29,825 nt of DNA. Origin: Lachnospiraceae bacterium UBA7589. GTDB lineage: Bacteria > Bacillota > Clostridia > Lachnospirales > Lachnospiraceae. Shown in pieces: positions 15,299 to 23,641 of this stretch. The notes under the pieces are model-generated. The model was not told the origin of the DNA. It saw only the letters and a list, made by a program, of their open reading frames with translations, and made no database searches. Every line of letters starts with the position of its first letter. The stretch's first letter is position 1. The DNA lies in assembly GCA_002476495.1 (NCBI GenBank), contig DLKL01000037.1, positions 1 to 29,825 of the forward strand. Reading direction: 5' to 3'. The position numbers were made by a program, and so were the translations under genes.

Positions 15299-16159
15299 AT
15301 GATAACTAAAACATCAATTCGATTTTACAATTTTGTACCTGTGAGAGCAAGGTGGAGCGATGATGATAAAACTTGGTGGTATGCGGCAACCGATGTAATT
15401 CAAGCACTCATTCAGAGTAAGAATGCTCGTAGATACTGGAATACTTTCAAAACTAGACATTTTGAGTTGTCGTCATTTTGTAGACAACTCAAATTAACAG
15501 CGGCAGATGGAAAACAATATGATACGGATTGTTTGAATCAAAATGGAATTAATCGACTGTTATTACTTCTCCCAGCAAAAAGTAAAATTCAGTTTTCAGA
15601 TTGGATTTTAGGAATGAATGATCCGATTGATGAACAGAGTAAACGTAATGCTTATGAGCTTTATGAAAATTCCATTTTGGATACAACAGAGGTTGGAACA
15701 GTGAAAGGATTACAACAAATTCATGCATTCCTTTTTGGTGGATTATATGATTTTGCAGGACAAATAAGAACAAAAAACATTTCAAAAGGTGGATTTGTTT
15801 TTGCAAACTGTATGTATTTAGATGAAACATTTCGACATATTGAATTAATGCCAGAAAATAGTGCCACTGAAATAATAGATAAATATATAGAAATGAATAT
15901 TGCCCATCCTTTTATGGAGGGGAATGGACGTGCGACAAGAATTTGGCTGGATCAATTGTTAAAAACCAGAATTAACAAATGCATTGATTGGCAACAGATT
16001 GATAAGAAAGATTATCTAAATGCAATGGAAAAAAGTCCATTTGATGCGAGACCAATTAAGACATTGCTTGAATCAGCGTTAACAGATAAAATTGATGATC
16101 GTGAAATATTTATGAAAGGAATTGACTACTCATATTATTATGAAACGGTTGATGATTAA
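15299..16159 (+). CDS. Bro-N/Fic domain protein (probable AMP transferase)
   Basis: A 286-residue protein. Residues ~8-95 resemble the Bro-N antirepressor domain of phages and mobile elements (WWYAATDVIQALIQSKNARRYW...). Residues ~135-240 are a Fic domain: the entry region is IHAFLFGGLYDFAGQIR and the catalytic loop HPFMEGNGRATR keeps the complete H-x-F-x-E-G-N-G-R signature, so nucleotide transfer to a target protein is expected. I see no S/T-x-x-x-E-G/N inhibitory helix, so control may come from the Bro-N part or from another gene. RBS GAAGGAAGG. A strong hairpin lies before the gene and a second inside it. It precedes a nuclease-helicase and a MazG-like gene. Confidence 0.88.
   Translation: MITKTSIRFYNFVPVRARWSDDDKTWWYAATDVIQALIQSKNARRYWNTFKTRHFELSSFCRQLKLTAADGKQYDTDCLNQNGINRLLLLLPAKSKIQFSDWILGMNDPIDEQSKRNAYELYENSILDTTEVGTVKGLQQIHAFLFGGLYDFAGQIRTKNISKGGFVFANCMYLDETFRHIELMPENSATEIIDKYIEMNIAHPFMEGNGRATRIWLDQLLKTRINKCIDWQQIDKKDYLNAMEKSPFDARPIKTLLESALTDKIDDREIFMKGIDYSYYYETVDD
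15461..15493 (+). repeat. Perfect hairpin inside the fic coding region
   Basis: TTTGAGTTGTC (15461-15471) and GACAACTCAAA (15483-15493) form a perfect 11-bp stem with an 11-base loop containing ATTTTGT. The same arm core and loop core are found in the hairpin at 15220-15262. It encodes ELSSFCRQLK between the Bro-N core and the rest of the protein. Confidence 0.7.
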
Positions 16160-16222
16160 TAAATTACAAGTGTAGGCTCTTGTACCATCATGGGAGTTAA
16201 GAGAAATTGTAGGAGGAAAACA

Positions 16223-18099
16223 ATGTTAATATATAGTGGGCTGAAAGCAGATTTTATGGCGGATACAGAAAATGATGTTTTGGAAACTAAGTTATATGAT
16301 GCGATAAAGAGTAAAATGAATCGAACCACCGGTTTGAGTGAACTAAATTCTTGGAGAAATTCTCTGAAGGAAATGTATATTACCTTGAATGATTCTAATA
16401 TTCCTTCAGACGTGGGAGTTGCAATAGAATATAACATCCCGCAAACATCAAAAAGAGTAGATTTTTTGATTTCCGGATATGATAAAGAAAATAAAGGAAA
16501 TGTTATTATTGTAGAACTTAAACAATGGGAAAAACTGCAGGCAATTGAGGGACAAGATGCGATTGTTGAAACGTACACAGGTGGTGCGAATAGGAGGGTG
16601 GTACATCCAAGCTATCAAGCTTGGTCGTATGCTGCACTTATAAGGGATTATAATGAATTTGTACAAGATGCGGAAATTGAGTTACATCCATGTGCTTATC
16701 TTCATAATTATCCAAGAGTTGAAAATGATCCATTGGATGCGAAGCAATACGAAGACATATTAGCTGATGCTCCGGCATTTACATATGGACAAAGAGAAGC
16801 ATTGAGAAGGTTTATTAAAGATTGTATTACCACTGGAGATAATGAGGATACATTAGTTAAAATTGAACATGGAAAAATTAGGCCATCCAAGCAATTGCAG
16901 GATTCAATATGTGGAATGTTGAAGGGTAATAAAGAATTTATTATGTTAGATGAGCAAAAGGTTGTTTATGAAAATATATTAAATCTTTCTATGAAGTGCC
17001 AAAAAGATTGTCAAAAGAGAACAATTATTGTTGAAGGTGGACCAGGTACAGGAAAAACAGTTGTTGCAATCAATTTATTAGCAGAATTAACTAAACGAAA
17101 CCAATTTGTTCAATATGTTTCTAAAAATGTAGCTCCAAGAACTGTTTATGGATACAAGTTGAAAGGAACTATGAAGAAGAGTAGTGTTGATAATCTATTT
17201 AAAGGTTCCGGATGTTATACAGAAGCACCATTAAACTCAGTTGGAACGATTTTGGCTGATGAGGCACATAGACTAAATGAGAAATCCGGATTGTTTCAAA
17301 ATATGGGAGAAAATCAGATTAAAGAGATAATTCATGCATCTTGGTGCAGTGTATTTTTTATAGATGAAAGTCAAAGGGTAACAACAAGTGATATAGGAAG
17401 TGTAGCCGAAATAGAAAAGTGGGCAGGGTATGAGCAGTCTGAAGTGACAAAAATGAAATTAGTGTCACAATTTAGATGCAATGGATCTGATGGATATCTT
17501 GCCTGGTTGGATGATGTTTTGCAGATAAGGGAAACAGCTAAAACTATGATTTGGAGGGGATTGATTATGATATCCGTATATGTGATTCGCCTTTGGAAAT
17601 GGAACATATTGTGATAGAAAAAAACAATATAAGAAACAGAGCTCGGATATTAGCTGGATATTGTTGGAATTGGCCTAAGGCAACACGTAATGATGTCAAT
17701 TATCATGATATAAAAATAGGCGACTATAGTATTAGCTGGAATTTGGATGGCGGAGATGCCTTTGCAATTAATCCGGATTCTGTGCATGAGGCAGGATGTA
17801 TACATACTTCTCAAGGATTAGAGTTCGATTATGTAGGGGTCATTATTGGTGATGATTTAAGGTATGAAGATGGTAAAATTGTTACGGATTACTCTAAACG
17901 TGCAAAAACAGATCAGTCAATGAAGGGAATAAAGGGGCTATCTAAAGATAATCCAAAGAAGGCAGAGCAGATAGCAGAGGAAATCATAAAAAACACGTAT
18001 CGAACCCTGATGACTAGAGGAATGAAAGGCTGTTATGTATATTGTACAGACAAAAAACTGGCAGATTATTTTAAAGAAAGACTGAAGAATAGGGGATAG
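16223..18099 (+). pseudogene. Nuclease-helicase of the DUF2075 type, interrupted by a frameshift
   Basis: Read as one gene it would encode about 625 residues. The N-terminal part has a PD-(D/E)xK-nuclease-like core (RVDFLI ... IVELKQWE). The ATPase follows: Walker A GGPGTGKT, Walker B-like DEAHRLN, and FIDESQRV. The C-terminal helicase part, with IHTSQGLEFDYVGVI and TYRTLMTRGMKG, lies in the -1 frame from about 17542. The shift falls at an AAAA run (17540-17543): frame one ends at 17614, while EGIDYDIRICDSP continues in the other frame. The sequence there is not a canonical slippery heptamer, so mutation or read error is more likely than programmed shifting. ATG 16223 has AGGAGG upstream. Its place beside a MazG-like gene suggests defence or nucleic-acid stress. 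Confidence 0.82.
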
Positions 18100-18104
18100 C
18101 ATAA

Positions 18105-18458
18105 ATGACACAGGAAACTATTAATCAAATATTAAAATTCAGAGACGACAGGGATTGGAAACAATTTCATAATCCCAAGGATTTAGCAATTTCCATTTCT
18201 TTGGAAGCGGCGGAACTTTTGGAAGTCTTTCAGTGGAGTGGTTCTGATACATCAGATGCAAATAAACAAGAAAAAATTAAAGAAGAATTGGCGGATGTAA
18301 TTAATTATTGTGTGCTTATGGCAGATGTATGCGGACTGGATATTGATGAAATTGTTCAGGAAAAGTTGAAAGTAAACAATCAGAAGTACCCGGTAGACAA
18401 AGCAAAAGGGAAGAGTGATAAATATAACAAGCTATGCATAGATTTGTGCCAAATGTGA
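18105..18458 (+). CDS. MazG-like nucleotide pyrophosphohydrolase
   Basis: A 117-residue all-alpha NTP pyrophosphohydrolase of the MazG/dCTPase type, removing pyrophosphate from (d)NTPs. The metal-binding pairs are visible as EAAELLE (ExxE at about residues 32-38) and EELADVINY (ExxD at about 63-70), and the C-terminal KLKVNNQKYPVDKAKG is typical of this compact group. The start lies five bases after the stop of the nuclease-helicase gene, with GGGGATA upstream, so the two are one operon. With the helicase broken, it may still be made from the same transcript. Confidence 0.92.
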   Translation: MTQETINQILKFRDDRDWKQFHNPKDLAISISLEAAELLEVFQWSGSDTSDANKQEKIKEELADVINYCVLMADVCGLDIDEIVQEKLKVNNQKYPVDKAKGKSDKYNKLCIDLCQM

Positions 18459-18511
18459 ATAATGAAAACAAGCCGATTGCGTTTGGGAATTTCAGTTATT
18501 ATTGGATAGTA

Positions 18512-18560
18512 TTGACAATTAGTAGAATACATGTTATATTATGCAAGTAATTACTTGCAT
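18512..18560 (+). promoter_or_regulatory. tetR promoter with perfect 20-bp operator
   Basis: TTGACA (18512-18517), 17 bases, TATATT (18535-18540), immediately followed by the perfect palindrome ATGCAAGTAATTACTTGCAT (18541-18560) covering the transcription start. A dimeric repressor here would block initiation, so autorepression by the TetR protein is expected. Confidence 0.88.
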
Positions 18561-18576
18561 AGATGGATGGTGCTTT

Positions 18577-19152
18577 ATGTCTGATCAGACTAAAAACAAG
18601 ATTTTAAATGCTGCAATGTCATTGGTAATGGAAAAAGGATATACTGTTACTACAACAAAGGATATTGCAAAAAAAGCAGGAGTCAATGAATGTACTCTTT
18701 TCCGTAAATTCAAGGGGAAAAAGGAGATTATTATTGCTGCGATGTCAATGCCTGAGTGGAACCCCTGTTTAAGGGAACAGGATTTTGAATATACAGGGGA
18801 TTTGGTTAGTGATTTATGCTCCTTTTCTGAAGTATATTTCAGCAGAGTAACGCCTGAAATGGTTAAGGTATCATTAGGACTTCGTTCACCGGATTTGTAC
18901 GATTTAACAAAAGACGGAATCATGGAGATACCGGCTACATTTAAAAGAGTGCTTGTAGCTTATTTTACAGAAATGCAGAAGGCTGATAAGCTGCATAGTG
19001 ATGACATAGAAAGCCTTGCAGTCACTTTTTTGGCAATGAATTTTGGATTTGTATTTTTTAAGGCTTCATTTGGAGATGGGCTGACATACCTTCAGGCAAA
19101 AGAATATATAAACAGCAGTGTTCGGAATTTTGTAAATGGCATAAGCAGATAG
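18577..19152 (+). CDS. TetR/AcrR-family transcriptional repressor
   Basis: A 191-residue regulator. The N-terminal HTH (residues ~6-52) is canonical: ILNAAMSLVMEKGY, then TTKDIAKKAGVNECTLFRKF and KKEII. The C-terminal ~140 residues form the variable ligand-binding and dimerisation domain; the ligand is unknown. I place the start at ATG 18577, since an upstream in-frame ATG at 18541 lies inside the operator palindrome and would come at the transcript start. The ribosome site is weak. The matching palindrome at 19193-19210, after its stop, points to control of the downstream hydrolase and perhaps the ABC exporter. Confidence 0.92.
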   Translation: MSDQTKNKILNAAMSLVMEKGYTVTTTKDIAKKAGVNECTLFRKFKGKKEIIIAAMSMPEWNPCLREQDFEYTGDLVSDLCSFSEVYFSRVTPEMVKVSLGLRSPDLYDLTKDGIMEIPATFKRVLVAYFTEMQKADKLHSDDIESLAVTFLAMNFGFVFFKASFGDGLTYLQAKEYINSSVRNFVNGISR

Positions 19153-19192
19153 GATGGTACACAATGAGTGTGCCACTTATTTTTACCCAATA

Positions 19193-19210
19193 TGCAAGTG
19201 AACACTTGCA
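19193..19210. promoter_or_regulatory. Second TetR operator, before the hydrolase gene
   Basis: TGCAAGTG-AA-CACTTGCA is a perfect 18-bp palindrome sharing the TGCAAGT...ACTTGCA frame of the site at 18541-18560. Its right arm contains TTGCAG (19206-19211), with TATTTT 18 bases further (19230-19235), so it may overlap a -35 element. A TTGACA also lies at 19280-19285 but without a good -10. Confidence 0.8.
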
Positions 19211-19326
19211 GAAGAGCAGGGATATGTTTTATTTTATATCAACAATATAAAGGAATAGCCCATCTGAGGGTAAACTCTGTTGACAGTAATGCAATAATTA
19301 TTGAATAGGAAAGGAAGATTATTTGT

Positions 19327-20163
19327 ATGAAGATTAGTGAAAATGTGCATTTGATACAAAAGGAATTTTATGTAACACAGGAAGTAAGGAGATATGTAAA
19401 TATTTATCTGATTACAGGAAAGTATTGCTATCTTATAGATAGCGGGGTCGCCGGGTCGGAAAAATTAATAGATGAATATTTACAATCTATAGGAAAGAGC
19501 ATAACAGACATTAAGGGAATTTTTCTTACACATGCTCATCCGGATCATATTGGCGGAGCATCAGAAATTAAGAAAATTACAAATTGTAAAATATATGCAC
19601 CGATGTTGGAGTCAGATTGGATTGAAAATATTGACATACAGTATAAAGAGCGTCCTATTCCTAACTTTTATACATTACTCCGGGAATCCGTAAAGGTAGA
19701 TGTTCCACTTCAGGACGGAGATAGGATAATACTTGAAGACGGTCTGGAAATATGTGCAGTATTGACCCGGGGACATTCTTCGGGTTCAATGTCCTTTATT
19801 CTTGGCAATAATTTGATTTTTACAGGAGATGCTATACCTGTGGCTCATGATTTGCCAATATTTATTGATTATGAACAGAGCATCTATTCTCTTGACAGGA
19901 TTGGTACATTGCCCGGTATTCAAATTTATTGCCCTGCCTGGGATGAAATATATGATGAAGCAGCTATAAAAGAAGTTATCATGGACAGTAAGAGGATGTT
20001 GCACAGATTAAAGGAGGCAGTATATCAGACAGAGAAAAAATACAGTCAGTATACGGAGTCAGAGAAGCTAATGATGATATTTAAACAAGCGGATATTATG
20101 CAATATGCAGGAAATCCATTGGTGGCGAAAAGTATAGATGCCTGTAGAAGATATTTGATGTAG
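19327..20163 (+). CDS. Metallo-beta-lactamase-fold hydrolase
   Basis: A 278-residue cytoplasmic hydrolase of the MBL superfamily. The metal site is THAHPDHIGG, with His69, His71, Asp73 and His74, followed by His150 (RGHSSGS) and Asp168 (FTGDAIP). The C-terminal ~80 residues form a helical extension. The family covers thioesterases, lactonases, glyoxalase-II-like and many uncharacterised enzymes; there is no signal peptide and the substrate cannot be assigned. AGGAAAGGAAG precedes the ATG. It lies between a TetR-type operator and an ABC exporter, so detoxification of a compound sensed by the TetR protein is plausible (inference). Confidence 0.88.
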   Translation: MKISENVHLIQKEFYVTQEVRRYVNIYLITGKYCYLIDSGVAGSEKLIDEYLQSIGKSITDIKGIFLTHAHPDHIGGASEIKKITNCKIYAPMLESDWIENIDIQYKERPIPNFYTLLRESVKVDVPLQDGDRIILEDGLEICAVLTRGHSSGSMSFILGNNLIFTGDAIPVAHDLPIFIDYEQSIYSLDRIGTLPGIQIYCPAWDEIYDEAAIKEVIMDSKRMLHRLKEAVYQTEKKYSQYTESEKLMMIFKQADIMQYAGNPLVAKSIDACRRYLM

Positions 20164-20262
20164 GATAACAAGTCTTACAAAATTGTCACTTTGTATGTCA
20201 CCTGCCTGTAAGCTTTGCAGATTATAATTGCAATATAAAGGAAATAAAAGGGAGGGATAAAT

Positions 20263-22629
20263 CTGAACAAGTATACGGATATTTCAATAAGGTATCTTAT
20301 ATATCAGAAAAAAAGGACAATACTCACAATTCTTGGAATAGCGATATCATCAGGTCTGCTATTTGTAATTCTGACATTATACTTCAGCAATTTTACAAAT
20401 AAAAGAGATGAGCTTCGTAAGGAGGCAAATTATGATATGGCTTTTTTTACTGAAAATCCGGAGGAGATAGCCGGTATTATAGATGAGGATTATATAAAAG
20501 ACGTATATGAAGGAAAGTTTTATGATGTAAATTCTGATTCATACATAAGTGCCCTGTTTGTAAATCTGGATAATCCATACAGAATAAATCACTATTTTAA
20601 AAAGATAAAGGGAAAATATGGAATTGAAGGATGCATAAACGAACAACTGGCCTCCTATTATATGCAGGGAGATATAGGAAATGAAAATTATATAATTTTA
20701 CTGCTTTTTCTTTTACTTTCATTTATTTTTGCCATAATTGGTGTCGGAATTATAAGAAATACAATACAGCTTCATACAATAGAGCAGATCAAGGATTATG
20801 GAATAATGCGTTGTGTCGGTGCAAGTCAGGGAGAGCTGCGCAGAGTGATATTCAGGATAGGATTTATCCAGGAAATGTGCGGAATTATAGTTGGAACTGT
20901 ACTTGGGTTACCCGTTGCAATGCTTATCGGAGTCCTGTGGAAAATTAAGGTGAGCTTTCAGTGGATAGCGTTAGTATATGTGCTGGTTGTTTTTATCGGT
21001 GATTTGTATTTTGTTATGATAGAAAACAGCAAATTGGTAAAGAATATATCACCTATTGACGCAGTCCGTTCAAATGGCACAGCCGGTAATAATATGATTA
21101 AGGCACGCAGTAATAATGTATTTGAATTACTTTTTGGGTTTGATACAGGATATGCATATAGAAGTCTGATGAGTAACAAAAATAGATTTTATAAGACGGT
21201 TGCGGCACTTGCGTTTGCTATAACAGCAATGTTACTTGTGGTGATGGTGTACACCTCATTTGATAAGCTTAGGAAAAGCTTTTACGATGATCTTGGTGAA
21301 TACCAGGTGTATTTTTTGGAATGTGTAGATGGAATAGCTGATGCCAATTTTGCAAAGAGCAGGCTGCCATCAGAGAACGAGCTTAAAAATATAGCTGAAA
21401 CATCGAGCGCAGTTGATGTAAGACCTGTGTATGCCGCCAGATTTACATATGCTTTTGCGGATGATTTGGAAGGACATCTGAGTGAGGAATATCTCAGGGA
21501 TACAGATGAGGGTTATGTATTTAAAAAAGTAAGTGCGAATGAGGACTTATATGGAATGGCGTACTCTCTTATGATTTTTGGATATGAGGAGGATGAGTAT
21601 CGGGAATATGAAGATCTTTTAGTGGAAGGAACCCTCAATGTCAGTGAAAACGGAATTGTAATGGTCAGGAACGGACAGGTAGAAGCTTACAATGAGAATG
21701 ATGATTTTACATTGGAAGATTTTCTCAGCTATGAATGTAATATTACCGACTATAAGGTTGGAGATGAAATAAGGCTTGTAGACATAAAAAGACTTCAGGA
21801 AGAATATAAGGCTGCATATGATGAATATGTTACACTTCATAAAGAGGAAATTGAGTCGGGCAGACAGGATGAGCTTGAATATAATATAAATCTGGAAAAA
21901 AGAAGATGCTTGCCTATATATTCACAATGTGTAAGACGTCTTATTAAAGAGGGGGCATACAAAACCTATGTAGTTGAGGGCGTTGTTGAAAGTAAAATAG
22001 ATGGGATAGACACAGATATTTACATACCTGCTATTGTATCCCTGGACAGATATTGTGAAATAACAGGTCTTGAGAAGGAATCAGCCGCTACCGGAATAAA
22101 ATATAAGTTTGAAAATTTTGAGAATGACAAAAGACTGTTAAATATTCTGGTGGCAATGGAGGGTACAGTTTCATGCATGAGTTCGCTTGACATGTCTCTG
22201 TTACAGATTGTAGATGATTTAACCTCAGTTGAAGGCATTTTGGTATATGTGGCTATATTTGTGATATTCATTCTTTTGATGTGCTCGCTTAATATAATAA
22301 ATACCAATGCCAGCAATATATACCAGAGAAGAGCTGAGCTTGCACAGCTAAAGATAATAGGTGTGTCACAAAAGAGGATATACAGGATAGTAATTCTTGA
22401 GGGGGTATTAACAGCAGTTATAGCAGATATAATAGGGATTGGGATAGGAATTGTGGCAGTAGCATTTCTGAAAAAACCTGTTAAAATAATGCTTGGAGTT
22501 AATCTGGATATTACGTCTCTGATTATTATCGCCGCCGCCGTAATATTATATACGTTTTTACTTCTTTGCGGCTCGATATATGTATCAATCAAAAAGCAGG
22601 CAGGCTCCCTGATGGATAATTTAAGATAG
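20263..22629 (+). CDS. FtsX-like ABC permease, probably starting at CTG
   Basis: About 788 residues with two FtsX modules: TM1 (~20-42), a small outer domain (~45-140), three helices (~147-255), TM5 (~305-330), a large outer domain (~330-650), and three terminal helices. The first ATG of the frame, at 20437, would remove TM1. The frame is open upstream and reads sensible protein from CTG 20263 (LNKYTDISIRYLIYQKKR...), with GGGAGGG six bases before it, and no ATG, GTG or TTG is available there. Hence a CTG start is proposed. A TATAAT lies at 20223-20228. Together with the ATPase that follows it forms an exporter of MacB/BceAB character. The substrate is unknown. Confidence 0.85.
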   Translation: MNKYTDISIRYLIYQKKRTILTILGIAISSGLLFVILTLYFSNFTNKRDELRKEANYDMAFFTENPEEIAGIIDEDYIKDVYEGKFYDVNSDSYISALFVNLDNPYRINHYFKKIKGKYGIEGCINEQLASYYMQGDIGNENYIILLLFLLLSFIFAIIGVGIIRNTIQLHTIEQIKDYGIMRCVGASQGELRRVIFRIGFIQEMCGIIVGTVLGLPVAMLIGVLWKIKVSFQWIALVYVLVVFIGDLYFVMIENSKLVKNISPIDAVRSNGTAGNNMIKARSNNVFELLFGFDTGYAYRSLMSNKNRFYKTVAALAFAITAMLLVVMVYTSFDKLRKSFYDDLGEYQVYFLECVDGIADANFAKSRLPSENELKNIAETSSAVDVRPVYAARFTYAFADDLEGHLSEEYLRDTDEGYVFKKVSANEDLYGMAYSLMIFGYEEDEYREYEDLLVEGTLNVSENGIVMVRNGQVEAYNENDDFTLEDFLSYECNITDYKVGDEIRLVDIKRLQEEYKAAYDEYVTLHKEEIESGRQDELEYNINLEKRRCLPIYSQCVRRLIKEGAYKTYVVEGVVESKIDGIDTDIYIPAIVSLDRYCEITGLEKESAATGIKYKFENFENDKRLLNILVAMEGTVSCMSSLDMSLLQIVDDLTSVEGILVYVAIFVIFILLMCSLNIINTNASNIYQRRAELAQLKIIGVSQKRIYRIVILEGVLTAVIADIIGIGIGIVAVAFLKKPVKIMLGVNLDITSLIIIAAAVILYTFLLLCGSIYVSIKKQAGSLMDNLR

Positions 22630-22641
22630 AGAGGATTATAT

Positions 22642-23310
22642 ATGAAAATAGTTAGGATGGAAAATGTTACAAAAACATATGGTGAAGGAGATACAAGGGT
22701 GTGGGCACTGGACAATGTAAGCCTTACAGTAGAAAAGGGAGAGTTTTTGGCAGTTGTGGGGGCATCCGGCTCAGGAAAATCAACTCTTCTTCATGCGATG
22801 GGCGGGGTGGATACCATAAATAAGGGACGTATAATTGTTGATGACAGGGATATAACTTCTCTTACAGATGATGAAATGTCTGTATTCAGGAGAAGGAAGG
22901 TAGGCTTTGTATTTCAGTCATATCATTTGATACCTGTTCTGACAGTCGAAGAAAATATTAAAATGCCTGTTCTTCTGGACCATAAAAAGCCGGACAGAGA
23001 ATATATAGATCATATAGTGGAGCTTCTGGGTCTTAAGGACAGAAGAAAGCATCTTCCTAATCAGCTTTCGGGAGGACAGCAGCAAAGGACGGCTATTGCA
23101 AGGGCTCTGGCTAACAGACCTTCAATCATTCTTGCGGATGAACCTACAGGTGCTCTTGATTCCGTAAATAGTAATGAAGTAATGACATTGCTCCAGAATT
23201 CGGTTAAAAAGCTAAATCAGACGCTGGTTCTTATAACACATAATTTTGATCTTGCCAGAGAGGCTGACAGGATAATCAGAATTGCAGATGGAAAAATAGT
23301 GGAGGAATAA
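22642..23310 (+). CDS. ABC transporter ATP-binding protein (MacB/LolD/BceA-like)
   Basis: A 222-residue ATPase partner of the preceding permease. Walker A is GASGSGKST, Q-loop VFQSYHL, signature LSGGQQQR, Walker B IILADEPTGALD, and switch His in ITHNFD. The gap to the permease stop is 12 bases and includes GAGAGGA. It is close in type to the ATPase at 3112-3828, but the two are clearly different genes. A two-component system follows about 330 bases later, the arrangement seen in peptide-sensing and antibiotic-resistance modules (BceRS-BceAB; analogy only). Confidence 0.94.
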   Translation: MKIVRMENVTKTYGEGDTRVWALDNVSLTVEKGEFLAVVGASGSGKSTLLHAMGGVDTINKGRIIVDDRDITSLTDDEMSVFRRRKVGFVFQSYHLIPVLTVEENIKMPVLLDHKKPDREYIDHIVELLGLKDRRKHLPNQLSGGQQQRTAIARALANRPSIILADEPTGALDSVNSNEVMTLLQNSVKKLNQTLVLITHNFDLAREADRIIRIADGKIVEE

Positions 23311-23578
23311 TATGGTGAAGGTGAGAAGGAAGTTTTTGCTATCTATTTTGTGCTTTTAATGTCAGGGGTTGTACATAAATCTATGTCAGAGAATTTCAGT
23401 AACTGATATATTTGCTGATAATATCATATGAGGATAAAGCAGGAATATCTTGATTCGGCAAAGAAAACCATACGAGTGACACAGTTTCTTCTCGGAGAAA
23501 TCGGAATGATTTCCCTGATAAATGGTACATCTGTTTATAACAGGATGGTGAGATAGGCTGATGTCACAAAAGTGAGGT
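23311..23578 (+). other. Decayed or non-coding stretch between exporter and two-component genes
   Basis: No convincing gene. Short open pieces follow one another in different frames: a 15-codon piece from ATG 23312 (MVKVRRKFLLSILCF), an overlapping piece EVFAIYFVLLMSGVVHKS, and a 42-codon piece ending at TAG near 23555. The first two look like parts of a signal or membrane segment broken by frameshifts. A lost small membrane protein, or a relic of the exporter operon, is likely. Confidence 0.35.
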
Positions 23579-23607
23579 TTGGTTTTCAAACACTAATGTG
23601 TTATAAT
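23579..23607 (+). promoter_or_regulatory. Extended -10 promoter of the two-component genes, with palindrome
   Basis: TTGGTT (23579-23584), 17 bases, TGT-TATAAT with TATAAT at 23602-23607. The perfect inverted repeat AACAC-TAAT-GTGTT (23589-23602) abuts the -10. It could be an autoregulatory site of the response regulator or an unrelated repressor site. The regulator start codon lies 34 bases downstream. Confidence 0.65.
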
Positions 23608-23641
23608 TACTAATAATCATGAAAGGTATGGGGAACTTAAA

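Noticed and set aside
16156..16578. 140-codon minus-strand frame
   Set aside because: It is antisense to the conserved nuclease region and has no ribosome site or family features.
17530..17550. Programmed -1 frameshift in the nuclease-helicase
   Set aside because: No X-XXY-YYZ heptamer fits: the frame-zero codons are GCT AAA ACT and the -1 codon would be TAA. A mutation or read error is simpler.
20211..20232. TTGCA-N9-TGCAA repeat as a third TetR operator
   Set aside because: The arms are only five bases and the spacing differs from the two perfect operators; it surrounds a TATAAT but does not match the TGCAAGT half-site.
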